Source: Bufo bufo (Eukaryota; Chordata; Amphibia; Anura; Bufonidae). Taken from it: a stretch of 64,000 nucleotides of DNA. Below are positions 53,640 through 64,000 of this stretch, piece by piece; the first letter of the stretch is position 1; each line of letters opens with the position of its first letter. Under the pieces are notes generated by a model. That model searched no databases. It worked only from the letters and a program-made list of their open reading frames with translations, and was not told where the DNA came from. A program made the position numbers and the translations under genes. Where the stretch lies: positions 575,510,471-575,574,470 of the forward strand of contig NC_053390.1 of NCBI RefSeq assembly GCF_905171765.1. Reading direction: 5' to 3'.

Positions 53640-54850
53640 CTATTAACCTAGTCACACAACGCTTTTTTTTAAAAAGTACACTGGCTTGCGCAAGGTGCTA
53701 GCGATGTCCAAGAGACTGTCCTCACATTTAATCCTTACGTACGTGGCGAGGAACGCTCTCCTGGACTGGCAGCGACAGAACTGCATGATGCTACACCGCT
53801 TAATCCATGACATTTCAACTCACTGGAATTCGACATTGCACATACTAAAGCATCTGTACGAGCAGGAGAAAGCCATGAACGATTTTGTCATGTACCAGAC
53901 CGTCTGAGCAGAAAGCATGTGTTGTATTGAAGTCAGAGAATGGCAGCTCATCCTAGACGCCTGTTGGGTGCTGAAGCCCTGTGAAGAGGCCAGAGACAAC
54001 TGCGGCATGAATGATCTCATCCTCCTAATATTTATCTTAGAACAGATGCTAACACTTATGGTGGAAGGAGAATAGCTGACATACCTTGCTGTTCTCCCTG
54101 TAGCTGTTGGGGACCAACAAGGGGAAACTCTCATGGAGAAGGAGGAGGATGAGGAGCTTCCACTGGAGGAGAAGGAGCAGTTGGAGGTGGAGGAGCAAGA
54201 GGATGATGATGACAATAGCACCGCCCATGACACCCAATCATCTCAGTGGGGGCAGAGCTGGAAAGAACTGGCTCAATGGGTACACTGGCCAGAATAGCGA
54301 GCTGTATGTTTGCTTGCTTATGCACTGACAGGTGTATCATTGACATCAAACAGTCTGATCGTTACTGGATAGCCATGCTTTTAGACCCTTGCTATCAAAG
54401 CAAAATGGGGGAATGTTTACCTCCCACTGAAAGGGAGGACAAATTACATTATTACTAGGAAACACTGTGTATGCAGCTTGCCGGAGCTTTCAGCGAGCAG
54501 ATCCCTACTGCCAGCATGTCTGAAAAGGAGGCCCCTCTCCGCCCCTGCAGAGTCACCCACCTCTCACTGCCACAAGCTGCAGAAGCCACAGCCCTCTGGC
54601 CTATCTCCAGCACAAACCCTGTTCCCTGACCCCATGGGGTTCTGGGGAGGCAGAGAGACTTGGACAGTGAAACAAACTGGCACAGTATGCTCTCTTTCTT
54701 CTTTCTTGCCCAGCCTCCAGTGTCATATCGTAGAGGGTTTTCAGTGCTGGAGGGGGCGTGATGATACCCAAACAGAACAAGTTGTACTCCGCCAATATCC
54801 AAAACATCACTTTTGTCAAAATGAACCAAGCCTGGATTTGGGAGGATTTC
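53640..54850 (+). pseudogene. hAT transposase, second copy of the 27-kb family
   Basis: A frame from 53686 reads MSKRLSSHLILTYVARNALL and later LIHDISTHWNSTLHILKHLY, typical of the hAT central region. An acidic Glu-rich stretch (54120-54215) follows, then IKQSDRYWIAMLLDPCYQSK and PPTEREDKLHYY. The C-terminal ITFVKMNQAWIWEDF is in another frame (about 54805-54850). The same blocks occur at 27160-27992 (DDFWLSTLLDPRYRSK and TFVKMNQAWISQGF). Stop codons and frameshifts are frequent. Confidence 0.85.
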
Positions 54851-54889
54851 AAACTCCTCCGGCTGAGGCCGATGAGTAGATCTGCCCTA

Positions 54890-55450
54890 GATGACAGTGC
54901 CCTATGTAGTCACTGTTGCTGTCTGCCTGCCTTCCTTTCTACCATCATATCCCGTATGGCTGTTGCTGCTGCCTCCAACATGCAACCACCGCCATCATGC
55001 CAATGCTGCTGCCTACCTACCATCATGCTCCATGAGGCTGCTGCCTCCATCATACCACTGCCACCATCATGCCACTGATGCTGCCTGCCTACCAACATGT
55101 TCTGTAAGGCTGCTGCTGCTTCCATCATGCCTCTGCCATGCTGGTGCCTGCATCCATCATGCTACTGCCTGCCTACCTGCCAACATGTACCATATGGCTG
55201 CTGCTGCCACCATCACCTCAGCTGCTACTCCTTGATGCTGAGCCCCTACTGCCACTACTATTAACGCTATGCATTTGCCACTACTACTACTACTACTACC
55301 ATTACTACAAGTACTTCCACCTCCCATATACAGACAATCTAATGCCTTGCATGTTCCTTGCTATGCTGCTTCTGCTGTCATTACTACTGTGGCCACGTGC
55401 CTATAATACCCTACCTTTTCCACATCCACACTGTACTGCTGCTACTCCCA
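54890..55450. repeat. Degenerate CTG/CAT-rich tandem repeat in the hAT 3' region
   Basis: Variants of gctgctgcctgcctaccatcatg repeat irregularly, with an (ACT)n run at 55278-55300. It lies just after the transposase, the same position as the 51-bp array at 28130. Confidence 0.75.
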
Positions 55451-56016
55451 ATTAGAAGGGAAAAATTTTATAGGCTTTCACAACAAGCCACTTTTTCTTC
55501 TGACAATTAACACTTGTGCGTGTTGTATGGGCAGGCATTCTGACCCTGACAAGGCATAATTTTTGGGCGTTTGGTCCCCTAACACTGTGTGTTTAAACAC
55601 CATCTGTCCCCGATAACAAACAATTTTTGGAAGCTCTGAAATATATGAAAAAGCATAACACATGCCACAGCGTGGTATATTTTAAAACACGCTGTTTGTT
55701 AACGCCATCAAACATACGTTTAACCATTTATGTAAGTTAGTGTCATTCAGACATGATTTACTATTGCTGTCATTGCATTCAAGAGCTTAGTGGGGGGGTG
55801 AGTGAAAAAGTAAAAATTCATTAAAAAAATTAACAAAATAATATAAAATTTTTCCTAAAAATTCAGAGTTCTAGGAGACTAGAGGGTGTTATATACCAAT
55901 TTCCAGAAAATTGGGCCAATTTGGTTTGGCCCAAATCGATTCGGGACAAACCAAACTTTTTAAAAAATGTGGCGAATTGGTACTGAACCGAATCTTGACA
56001 GGTTCGCTCATCTCTA
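55451..56016 (+). mobile_element. Right end of the second hAT copy
   Basis: The sequence ends ggttcgctcatctcta (56001-56016), matching the tagagatgagc terminus at 25065 on the opposite strand. The following cttctaac would be one half of the target duplication. Its partner was not found on the left, so the copy is truncated there or uses an undetected end. Confidence 0.65.
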
Positions 56017-56024
56017 CTTCTAAC

Positions 56025-57180
56025 ATCTCTTGTATCAGGAGAAGGTCACTTGTTCTTAATTGCAAAATGGTACAGTGCTGGTAGATCACTTTGGGCTGCT
56101 TGTTTTTCTGTTCGGGAACAGAATGTCAGGGTTTGTTATGTCACCTACCCTTGCAGGGTTTTCGCAAGCTCTCCGGACTCAGCATAGCACTCATGAGGCC
56201 TCAACTTCTTCATCGCACAGGGTCTGCAGACACACTGTCACATCACTGACTGGCAAGAACACACACTATCCTAAATATGCTACCCAACCCCAGAAAGGCA
56301 ACACAATTCCTCTGCACTTCTATAATAATATATAATAAATATCTAATATCCATAGTAAGTGGCCATGGTATCTGCATCACTTCACAGAACTATGAGCTGA
56401 AAGTGTGCCATTGTGCCAAAAAAATTCTCAAATGTTTATAAAAATGGTCCTTTTTATGACTCTTCATATCCATGTCCCAGTGTTCATGTCATCAAGCTAC
56501 AGTTCTACTGGGTCACACAAGATCTCATGGAGAACAAACAGTGTACAGTATCTCCAGTAACAGACAGTATGTCCTCTCCCCATATCTATTCATACCCATT
56601 GGATGGGATGTATAAACTCAATTTTGTCAAGGTGGTGGTTCAAGAGGTAAACACATGCACGTACAATGTACAGGATTGCACTATATTGGAATCATCGATG
56701 TTAAAGTCACTATTGCTAGTGTCTACATGAACCTGGGCACACGGCAAATGCAAATGCCTTTAAAATACAATTGAGGGCATTTAATAAAGATTAAATATTA
56801 CAATAGGGAAACATATTCTCTTAAATGTGTAAAGTGTAATCTAGTAGCAAGTAAAGTGAAAAGCTATGAGGTCAAAGCGCAAATGCCAGAAAAATAATAT
56901 TCTAGTAATCTTTATGGACACATCATTAAAAACTAGTAGAATATTAATCAAATGGAGGGCAGGGGGTGGGGTGGGCTCATCCAAAGGAGAGGAGATTTAC
57001 AGGCAACAAAAATGGTTTAGAATTTATGACTACTGCATCAATAAAGTTTTTATCTGGAATATTTCCAACTCCAGTAAAAAAAGACTGTAACCAGCGCACT
57101 GCTTTATGTCTTACATACTTTTCATACTTCATGGTTCTGGCTCAGTCTGGTCTTTAATTTCAACAAGAATATTGTCATAA
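56025..57180. other. Intergenic sequence, no feature seen
   Basis: Reading frames of up to 105 residues (56413-56730) overlap nothing recognisable. No terminal repeat or tandem array is visible. Confidence 0.45.
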
Positions 57181-57279
57181 ATGCATTGTGATAGTAGGGT
57201 GACCTCTTTCATAACCCATAAATTGAGGACAGTGAGTGATAATAAAACACACAGAATGGAAACCGTAATCTATATATCA

Positions 57280-57440
57280 GCTTTAGAGGATATTACAGGA
57301 AGGAGGTATGGTATAAAAGGAGAGGACTACAACTCCCAGCATGTCTGGGTGGTTATCATGGGATATCAGAGGACATTTCACGGAGGAGGCATAAGATGAG
57401 ATCATTACAACTCCCAGCATTTCCAGGCTGATATAATGTG
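57280..57440. repeat. First units of the 78-bp minisatellite
   Basis: actacaactcccagcatgtc and atgggatatcagaggacatt match the array resumed at 59085. The interruption (57445-59010) is LTR-like. Confidence 0.75.
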
Positions 57441-58505
57441 ATAGTAAAGTACCCCAGACCTGGGGGTATCTGCAAATTGTTTGCTGTTCATGTATTATGA
57501 TGTTATGTATAATTCATGTTAATTTGGCCATAGATTCCAATAGAATGGATGGTTGGCGAATGGTTGGAAGGAACAGGGCTAACTACCCTGTTGCTCCCCT
57601 ATTGCTAGTGCGCCACACAGCAGCGGCAAGGGGTCCCTTTAAGAGGAAAAAAGTACTTGTTTTCATGACACCAGTTGCAGTAAAGCAACAAGGGCACAGG
57701 GCCCCTTTTTAGTGATACTGTAGATGGTACCCAGGTTTAAGAATGCCAGAGTGGTGTAGGGTGGTCTAAATGTCCCTTAATGTTGGTTCACATGTCACGG
57801 TGCTCCTACCTGGATATGTTGGACCCCAGGTGTTGTCGTCCGAAGCAGAGCAAGGGGGTAGGTGATGATGGGGATGAAGAAATAAATTGAGTCCAGACCT
57901 TGTGATGAAGTTGATAACAGCTTTACTTGAATAAATGTTTCTCCAAACAAACTCAGGCTTTGTCTTGGTTCCAGCAGGCTTTGGCATTAACTGTGGCATG
58001 CAAACTCCTCTCTGCTACGTCTGTTGCTTTCTGGCTCTGCTGTACTATCAGGCTGGCTGCATAACTTAGTTTTCTCTGGGTGCTGCAACTTCTCTCTGTA
58101 GTCTGACTCTAAACTGGTCCAGGGAACTTTACTCCTGGCTTCCAGCTTCTGCCTCCATATCCAGCTGAGCTGAAGGTGCTCCAGCTGGCCTGCTTTCTTC
58201 CCCTAACTGGGGATAAACTAGACTGATTCTAAACTAAACTCCTCCCTCTCTGCAGCAAGTGGGAAAACGCCCACCACACCACAGAGGGGGTGTTAGAATG
58301 GAAGGAAGGTTCCACTCTAGGTATGTGTAGCTCTGCCCTTTATGCTGCCACCTGCTGGTGAACCAGGCAAATTACACTTAAACATAACAGTTGCAAAATA
58401 GAGAATGCACATAGTGAAGAACCTACAATAAATATGTATGATCACATTAGATTAACCATAGGAGATAGTAGTGAGGTGCATAAGTGGTAATGCCACTCTG
58501 GGGCG
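57440..58505. repeat. LTR-like repeat with an inverted related copy inside
   Basis: 57445-57600 matches 23895-24030 and 24418-24460 (cccagacctgggggtatctg, then ctaccctgttgctcc). 57790-58000 is the inverse of 20580-20790 (gttccagcaggctttg and tttacttgaataaa). The region therefore holds one LTR-like copy interrupted by a related copy in opposite orientation. Confidence 0.5.
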
Positions 58506-58507
58506 TT

Positions 58508-59010
58508 ACACTAGGAGTGGGCTAATCCCACTTTCTGCCAGGAGGAGGAGTTGCTGTGTAGATAGAAAAGGGAGAGGAAGTACACTTCAGAGGTTCTGCT
58601 CCTGGTAAACATTCTCCAGAGAGGTAAACTTGAGTGAGCATCAAGAAAAGCACTTGAAAAGCAAGACAGCAGAGAGAACAGCAGAAAACTATATTTCAGA
58701 CACTGCTGTAAAGTGAGAGTCTAAGGTTCAGACACACATCACGCAAACTGCCACTAGGCCAGATACATTTCTGAACCTGAGAGTGGACACTTATATCATT
58801 ATCTGCAGTCATTCAGCCTGCCTCCATACCTCCTTAACTGGTGCCAGAAACTGCATTTTAAATCTTCTGCTGTTTGATGCACCATAAGTATATTTTGCAC
58901 TTAGTAAAAAGAGACTGTTCTACGTGCACCCTCATTCTTCAAATTACTGAACTGATCCCAGGGAGTGAAGGCCTGAGAGAGCACATCATGGCACAACATC
59001 TCATCAGGCC
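58508..59010 (+). repeat. Dispersed LTR-like repeat, copy 4
   Basis: aggagtgggctaatcccac at the start and ttttgcacttagtaaaaaga, then agggagtgaaggcctgagag, near the end match 24440-24930 almost throughout. It stands head-to-head with the inverted copy at 57790-58500. Confidence 0.65.
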
Positions 59011-59084
59011 ACTACTACTCCCATCTTATGCACCAGCTCCTCAGTGGCTCACTGAAATAGCAGAGCACATTACAGAACTGAGGT

Positions 59085-60015
59085 ATAAGAGGAGAGGACT
59101 GCAACTCCCAACATTTCCAGGCTGATATTATGGGGTATCTTAGAAAGCGAGGTGTTATAAGAGGAGAGTACTACAACCCCCAGCATGCCCAGGCATATAT
59201 AATGTTACATCAGTGGACATCACTGGGATGAGGTAAGAGAGGAGAGAACTACAACCCCAGGCATGCCCAGGCCGTTATTATAGGATACCAGAAGACAATT
59301 CAGAGAAGGGATATGAGGAGAGTACTACAACTCCCAGCATGTCCAGGCCATTATTATGGGATATCAGAGGACAATTCATAGAGGGAGTATAAGAGGAGAG
59401 AACTACAGCTCCCAGCATGTCCAGGCCATCATTATGGAATATCAGAGGACAATTCAGAGAGGGAGTATAAGAGGAGAGAACTACAACTCCCAGCATGTCC
59501 AGGCCATTATTATGGGATATCAGAGGACAATTCATAGAGGGAGTATAAGAGGAGAGGACTACAACTCCCAGCATGTCCAGGCCATCATTATGGAATATCA
59601 GAGGACAATTCAGAGAGGGAGTATAAGAGGAGAGAACTACAACTCCCAGCATGTCCAGGCCATCATTATGGGATATCAGAGGAGAATTCAGAGAGGGAGT
59701 ATAAGAGGAGAGAACTACAACTCCCAGCATGTCCAGGCCATCTTTATGGGATATCAGAGGACTATTCAGAGAGGGAGTATAAGAGGAGAAAACTAAAAGT
59801 CCCAGCATGTGCAGACCATCATTATGTTATATCAGAGGACAATTCAGAGAGGGAGTATAAGAGGAGAGAACTACAAGTCCCAGCATGTGCAGGCCATCAT
59901 TATGTTATATCAGAGGACAATTCAGAGAGGGAGTATAAGAGGAGAGAACTACAAGTCCCAGCATGTGCAGGCCATCATTATGTTATATCAGAGGACAATT
60001 CAGTAAGGGAGTATA
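59085..60015. repeat. 78-bp minisatellite, about 9 clear copies plus degenerate ones
   Basis: cagcatgtccaggccat recurs at 59335, 59413, 59491 and onward every 78 bp. Each unit reads gtataagaggagag, then actacaactcccagcatgtc and atatcagaggacaattca. The period is 26 codons, so both strands stay open (176 and 146 residues). The core actacaactcccagcatg also occurs in the hAT MITEs at 34388 and 62724, a possible origin. Confidence 0.95.
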
Positions 60016-60017
60016 AG

Positions 60018-60195
60018 GGCTCTTTTACAAGATGTGTCCCTTGTGGAAATCACGCTCCGTGTGAGAGAGGGATCCTGCATTCTAGACTTACAGAAATGCA
60101 GGGCATTATCATGATTAATAATGCTGTGTGCCTCTGCATGACCTTTCTGTTACAGAATCATACTCACATAAAGCTGTAAAAAGTATGACACAACT
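60018..60195. mobile_element. Half of a MITE related to 52759
   Basis: gggctcttttacaagatgtg, then aatgcagggcattatcatga, aataatgctgtgtgcctctg and gttacagaatcatactcac, resemble the left half of the gggctgtttcac family. The mirror half is missing. Confidence 0.55.
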
Positions 60196-60325
60196 GCATG
60201 CCTAGCAAGACATGGACCATGGTCAGTCTGGAGGGTCTGCAGCAGTGGCGACACTAGGAACAATATATAGGGGGGGCACAAAGATACCACAGTCAAAAAT
60301 GGGGGGGGCAAAAACAAAATAAGTA

Positions 60326-61264
60326 CAGTACAGACCAAAAGTTTGGCCACGCCTTCTCATTCAAAGAGTTTTCTTTATTTTCATGACTATGAAGGCATCA
60401 AAACTATGAATTAACACATGTGGAATTATATACATAACAAACAAGTGTGAAACAACTGAAAATATGTCATATTCTAGGTTCTTCAAAGTAGCCACATTTT
60501 GCTTTGATTACTGCTTTGCACACTCTTGGCATTCTCTTGATGAGCTTCAAGAGGTAGTCCCCTGAAATGGTCTTCCAACAGTCTTGAAGGAGTTCCCAGA
60601 GATGCTTAGCACTTGTTGGCCCTTTTGCCTTCACTCTGCGGTCCAGCTCACCCCAAACCATCTCGATTGGGTTCAGGTCCGGTGACTGTGGAGGCCAGGT
60701 CATCTGGCGCAGCACCCCATCACTCTCCTTCATGGTCAAATAGCCCTTACTTTCAAAGTTTTCCCAATTTTTCGGCTGACTAACTGACCTTCATTTCTTA
60801 AAGTAATGATGGCCACTCGTTTTTCTTTACTTAGCTGCTTTTTTCTTGCCATAATTCAAATTCTAACAGTCTATTCAGTAGGACTATCAGCTGTGTATCC
60901 ACCTGACTTCTCCTCAACGCCACTGATGGTCCCAACCCCATTTATAAGGCAAGAAATCCCACTTATTAAACCTGACAGGGCACACCTGTGAAGTGAAAAC
61001 CATTTCAGGGGACTATCTCTTGAAGCTCATCAAGAGAATGCCAAGAGTGTGCAAAGCAGTAATCAAAGCAAAAGGTGACTACTTTGAAGAACCTAGAATA
61101 TGACATATTTTCAGTTGTTTCACACTTGTTTGTTATGTATATAATTCCACATGTGTTAATTCATAGTTTTGATGCCTTCAGTGTGAATCTACAATTTTCA
61201 TAGTCATGAAAATAAAGAAAACTCTTTGAATGAGAAGGTCTGTCCAAACTTTTGGTCTGTACTG
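60326..61264 (-). mobile_element. Internally deleted Tc1-like element with long terminal repeats
   Basis: The ends cagtacagaccaaaagtttg and, from the right, cagtacagaccaaaagtttg match and extend, interrupted, for about 150-200 bp (agagttttctttattttcat). TA flanks are at 60324-60325 and 61265-61266. Only the C-terminal part of the transposase remains. Confidence 0.92.
60467..60739 (-). pseudogene. C-terminal Tc1-like transposase fragment
   Basis: A 90-residue open frame contains PPQSPDLNPIEMVWGELDRR, with the glutamate of the DDE triad, and LIKRMPRVCKAVIKAKCGYF at the C terminus. The region encoding the two aspartates has been deleted. The N-terminal stub appears as broken sequence near 60760-60860. 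Confidence 0.85.
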
Positions 61265-61419
61265 TATATATAAATAATATTACAAAATACGAGAGAATTG
61301 CGGTATGCAGGGATACATTTATATTAAAACAATTTACTTACAAAAGAAGCCGTCTTGCTTCTGCAGGCGCACTGTTATGGTGGATCTTTGGAAGACACAC
61401 TGTTATGGGGGCATCTGTT

Positions 61420-61960
61420 GATGACACATTATGCCTCTCATTAGCCCTCATTATGCCTCTCATATCAGCCCTTATTCCTCATTAGCCCCCATTATAAGCC
61501 ATTATGCCTCTTATTAGCCCACATTATGCCTCTTATTAGCCCCCATATGCCTCATTAGCCCCCATATGCCTCATTAGCCCCCATATGCCTCTTATTAGCC
61601 CCCGTATGCCTCATTAGCCCCCATATGCCTCATTAGCCCACATATGCCTCTAATAGTCTAATTAGCCCCTATTGTGTCTCTAATTAGCCCCCATTATGCA
61701 TAATTAGCCCCCATATGCCTCCAATTAGCCCCCATATGCCTCCAATTAGCCCTCATATGCCTCCAATTAGCCCCCATATGCCTCCTATTAGCCCCCATAT
61801 GCCTCTAATTAGCCCCCATATGCCTCCAATTAGCCCCATATGCCTCCTATTAGCCCCCATATGCCTCCAATTAGCCCCCATATGACTCCAATTAGCCCCC
61901 ATATGCCTCCAATTAGCCCCATATGCCTCCAATTAGCCCCCATTATGCCCCTAGCAGCCA
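61420..61960. repeat. About 20-bp minisatellite (attagcccccatatgcctcc)
   Basis: Twenty or more units of attagcccccatatgcctcc and variants run in tandem inside the hAT element, with one minus-strand frame of Gly/Trp-rich low complexity. Confidence 0.93.
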
Positions 61961-62319
61961 CATTGTTTATAAAATAAAAAAAAACACTTACCTCTCCTGC
62001 TCCTGGACGGACACCGCCTGCAATTTTCTCCCTCCTCAGTCGACTATGCTCTAAACTGGCACGCACAGCGTGAGGTCACAGAGCGCCCTCACGCTGTGCG
62101 CAGCCCTGCACAGCCGACAGCCGAGGACCAGGAAGTGGTGAGTACAGAGCGTTCACCACTTCCTGGTCCTTCGGTACTAATGAGCGCTTCCATAATGGAA
62201 GCACTCATTAGATAGTATTCACCTGGGGGAATCAGCGGGGGGGGGGGGAAAGAACAACATAGGGGGGGGGGGGCGATTGCCCCCCCTCGCCCCCCTCTAG
62301 CGACGCCACTAGTCTGCAG

Positions 62320-63190
62320 AGATCCACAACTCAGGTGGGAGAATCTGTCCACAGGACAACTATTAGTCATGTAGTCCACAAATCCGGCCTTTATGGAAGA
62401 GAGGCATTTTTGAAAGCAAGCAATAAGAAATCCCCTTTGCAGTTTGCCACAAGCCATGTAAGGACACATCAAACATATGGAAGAAGGTGCTCTGGTCAGA
62501 TGAGACCAACGTTGAACTTTTTGGCCTAATGCGAATCACTATGTATAGCAGACACTGTACTGCACATCACCCTGAACACACCATCCCCACCGTGAAACAT
62601 GGTGGTGGCAGCATCATGCTATGGGGAAGCTTTTCTTCAGCAGAGACAAGGAAGCTGGTCAGAGTTGAATGGAAGATGGATGGAGCTAAATACAGTGCAA
62701 TCCTGAAGGAAAACCTGGTAGAGCAGGGGTCAGCAACCTTTGGCACTCCAGCTGCAGTGAAACTACAACTCCCAGTATGCACACTTGCTCAGCTGTTCTT
62801 GTAACTCCCATAGCCGTGAAAGGAGGATTCTGTGAGTTATAGTTTCAGAACAGCTGGATTGCCAGAGGTTGTTGATCCTTGTGGTAGAGGCTGCAAAAGA
62901 CTTCTGACTGGGACAGAGGTTCACCTTCCAGCAGGACAACAACCCTAAACATACAACCAGAGCTACAATGGAATAGTTTGGATCAAAACATATTCATGTG
63001 TTTGAATGGTCCAGTCAAAGTCCAGACCTATAACCCATTGAGAATATGTTGCAAGACTTGAAAATTGCTGTTCACAGACTTTCCCCCTATCCAATCTGAC
63101 TGAGCTTGAGCTATTTTGCAAAAAAGAATGGGCAAAAACTTCAGCCTCCAGATATGCAGTCTCTATAGACATACCCTAAAAGACTTGCAG
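62320..63190 (+). pseudogene. Tc1-like transposase of the host element
   Basis: Segments read TQVGESVHRTTISHVVHKSG, then VLWSDETNVELFGLM with the first aspartate, and [21 protein letters not shown] break at the 62724 MITE follows, then FTFQQDNNPKHTTRA-type sequence (about 62925-62965) with the second aspartate. The glutamate region is present only as broken sequence (cagtcaaagtccagacctat at 63013, then acccattgagaatatgttgc). Frameshifts and two insertions inactivate it. Confidence 0.85.
62724..62881. mobile_element. 158-bp hAT MITE inserted in the Tc1 transposase
   Basis: The ends caggggtcagcaacctttgg and, from the right, caaggatcaacaacctctgg are inverted repeats. tggtagag is duplicated exactly at 62716-62723 and 62882-62889. 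The interior has gaaactacaactcccagtat. Removing it rejoins the transposase reading (LKENLVE and then AAKDF). Confidence 0.94.
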
Positions 63191-63421
63191 CTGTAATTGC
63201 AGCGAAAGGTGGTCCTGAAAAGTTTTGACTCAGGGGGACTGAATGAAAATGCATGCCATTTTTCAAAACCATGTATCATTTTCTTTTCACTTCACACATA
63301 CTTGCTACTTTGTGTTTGTCTATCACATAAAATCCCAATAAGATACATTTATGTTTGTGGGTATAACGTGAAAAAATGTGGAAAATTTCAAGGGGTATGA
63401 ATACTCTTTCAAGGCACTGTA

Positions 63422-64000
63422 AATTGAAGAGAAATATGGAGGTGCCACCCTTTCCTGGTGCCTCCACTCCCCATTTATCATGAAAAAATGATGTTACGGG
63501 GGCTTTTAAAAGTGATAAATCCACAAACCTGTGATGAAGTTATAGATGCCAGTTGTGTCACCTGATTATAGGTGGATGGCCAGTAACCAAAGCTCTTTCA
63601 CAAAAAAATCCTTTTGGAACCTAATGGTCTCCCGAATAATAATTCAATAATTACAAGGGTAATCTCTCTGTAAAGATTATATCTATAGCAAACTCTTGCT
63701 ACATTGTTTTTTCTGTGCAAATTTGAAATCCATGTCAAGAGGTGAATTGTTGCTTAATGACTTGGATAGCATCATGGGATTACCACATGCCGATTAACCC
63801 CAGGCTAATACATGTGTAGGCCAACACCAGTTAAAACTGCAAATCCGAGTCACCCTTGAATTACTGCCTCAAATTCTGCATCTGAATTTTCCAGAAGATT
63901 GAGTTTGTCATGTCAAAATCACATTTATAAAGCAGTTAAGACGCCGCCAACATAGGAAACAGTAGAGTGAGGGATTGCACAAGTAATCTTTTATGTATCG
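63422..64000. other. Intergenic sequence to the window end, no feature seen
   Basis: No long ORF, inverted repeat or array is visible. Confidence 0.45.

Larger units (their letters stand above)
60243..62311 (+). mobile_element. hAT element (cagtggcg ends) with gtctgcag duplication
   Basis: The ends cagtggcgacactagg and, from the right, tagtggcgtcgctaga are inverted repeats. gtctgcag is duplicated exactly at 60235-60242 and 62312-62319. The body holds a Tc1 insertion, a short-unit minisatellite and a G-rich terminus. No transposase is visible. The CAGTGGCG end belongs to a widespread vertebrate hAT group by recollection. Confidence 0.92.
60196..63419 (+). mobile_element. Tc1-like element with three nested insertions
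   Basis: The right end tactctttcaaggcactg is followed by TA (63420-63421). Transposase segments run from 60196 across the insertions to about 63190. Insertions, each with its own duplication, are hAT 60243-62311 and hAT MITE 62724-62881; the first contains Tc1 60326-61264. The left end is lost. Confidence 0.85.

Noticed and set aside
59278..60006. Apparent repeat protein of 176 or 146 residues
   Set aside because: The 78-bp array keeps both strands open. No gene signals are present.

Overview
The window looks like intergenic DNA from an amphibian genome, most likely a frog or toad. I see no intact host protein-coding gene, no rRNA gene and no ordinary tRNA gene. It does contain a dense, nested set of transposable elements and satellites: Tc1/mariner, hAT, PIF/Harbinger-like, piggyBac, Helitron, Penelope-like elements (PLE), one CR1/L2-group LINE, solo LTRs, and many CpG-rich short inverted-repeat elements (MITEs). 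The anuran assignment rests on recalled similarity of several repeats to common frog families (for example the aaaggggttgt element with tgatgacctatcctcagga inside it at 43.9 kb). It was not checked by a search.

Layout. 1-1.53 kb: eight copies of a 191-bp satellite whose monomer contains a MITE. 2.4-4.0 kb: a 67-bp minisatellite split by a Tc1-like element with a decayed transposase. 4.35-5.33 kb: MITEs. 5.8-9.24 kb: a multi-exon MADF/BESS protein gene on the minus strand, typical of PIF/Harbinger transposons, with a large intronic minisatellite and a CpG-rich terminus. 9.34-10.1 kb: an unrecognised ORF built from a 23-residue tandem repeat. 11.8-13.4 kb: a 1.62-kb fold-back element sharing about 80 bp with that Harbinger-like terminus. 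14.6-16.8 kb: a hAT element made of AT-rich palindromes and a 608-bp duplication, broken by a 200-N gap. 17.96-18.62 kb: a hAT element whose core is a palindrome carrying two opposed tRNA-like sequences. 19.5-23.3 kb: PLE remnants and a LINE interrupted by a PLE fragment. 25.07-29.69 kb: a full-length hAT copy with a perfect 8-bp target duplication, itself carrying a PLE-type insertion with a hammerhead-like motif.

30-43 kb: a solo LTR with TSD; a Tc1 element containing another Tc1 and a hAT MITE; a PLE with a GIY-YIG endonuclease and a canonical minimal hammerhead; a second LTR; a 45-bp minisatellite; and a Helitron with a canonical 3' hairpin and CTAG end. 43.9-49.2 kb: inverted-repeat elements and LTR-like fragments. 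49.4-52.3 kb: a piggyBac copy with a damaged transposase. 52.3-53.0 kb: two large palindromic MITEs. 53.6-56.0 kb: a second copy of the 25-29 kb hAT family. 57.3-60.0 kb: a 78-bp minisatellite split by an LTR-like element. 60.2-63.4 kb: a Tc1 element interrupted by a hAT element (which holds another Tc1) and by a hAT MITE, each with a readable target duplication.

The transposase genes are all broken and do not form a pathway. What the window does show is insertion order, families linked by shared ends, and self-cleaving ribozyme motifs in the PLE parts. The most promising items are the hammerhead motifs, the tRNA-like palindrome in a hAT element, the satellite born from a MITE, and the repeat-built ORF at 9.3 kb.
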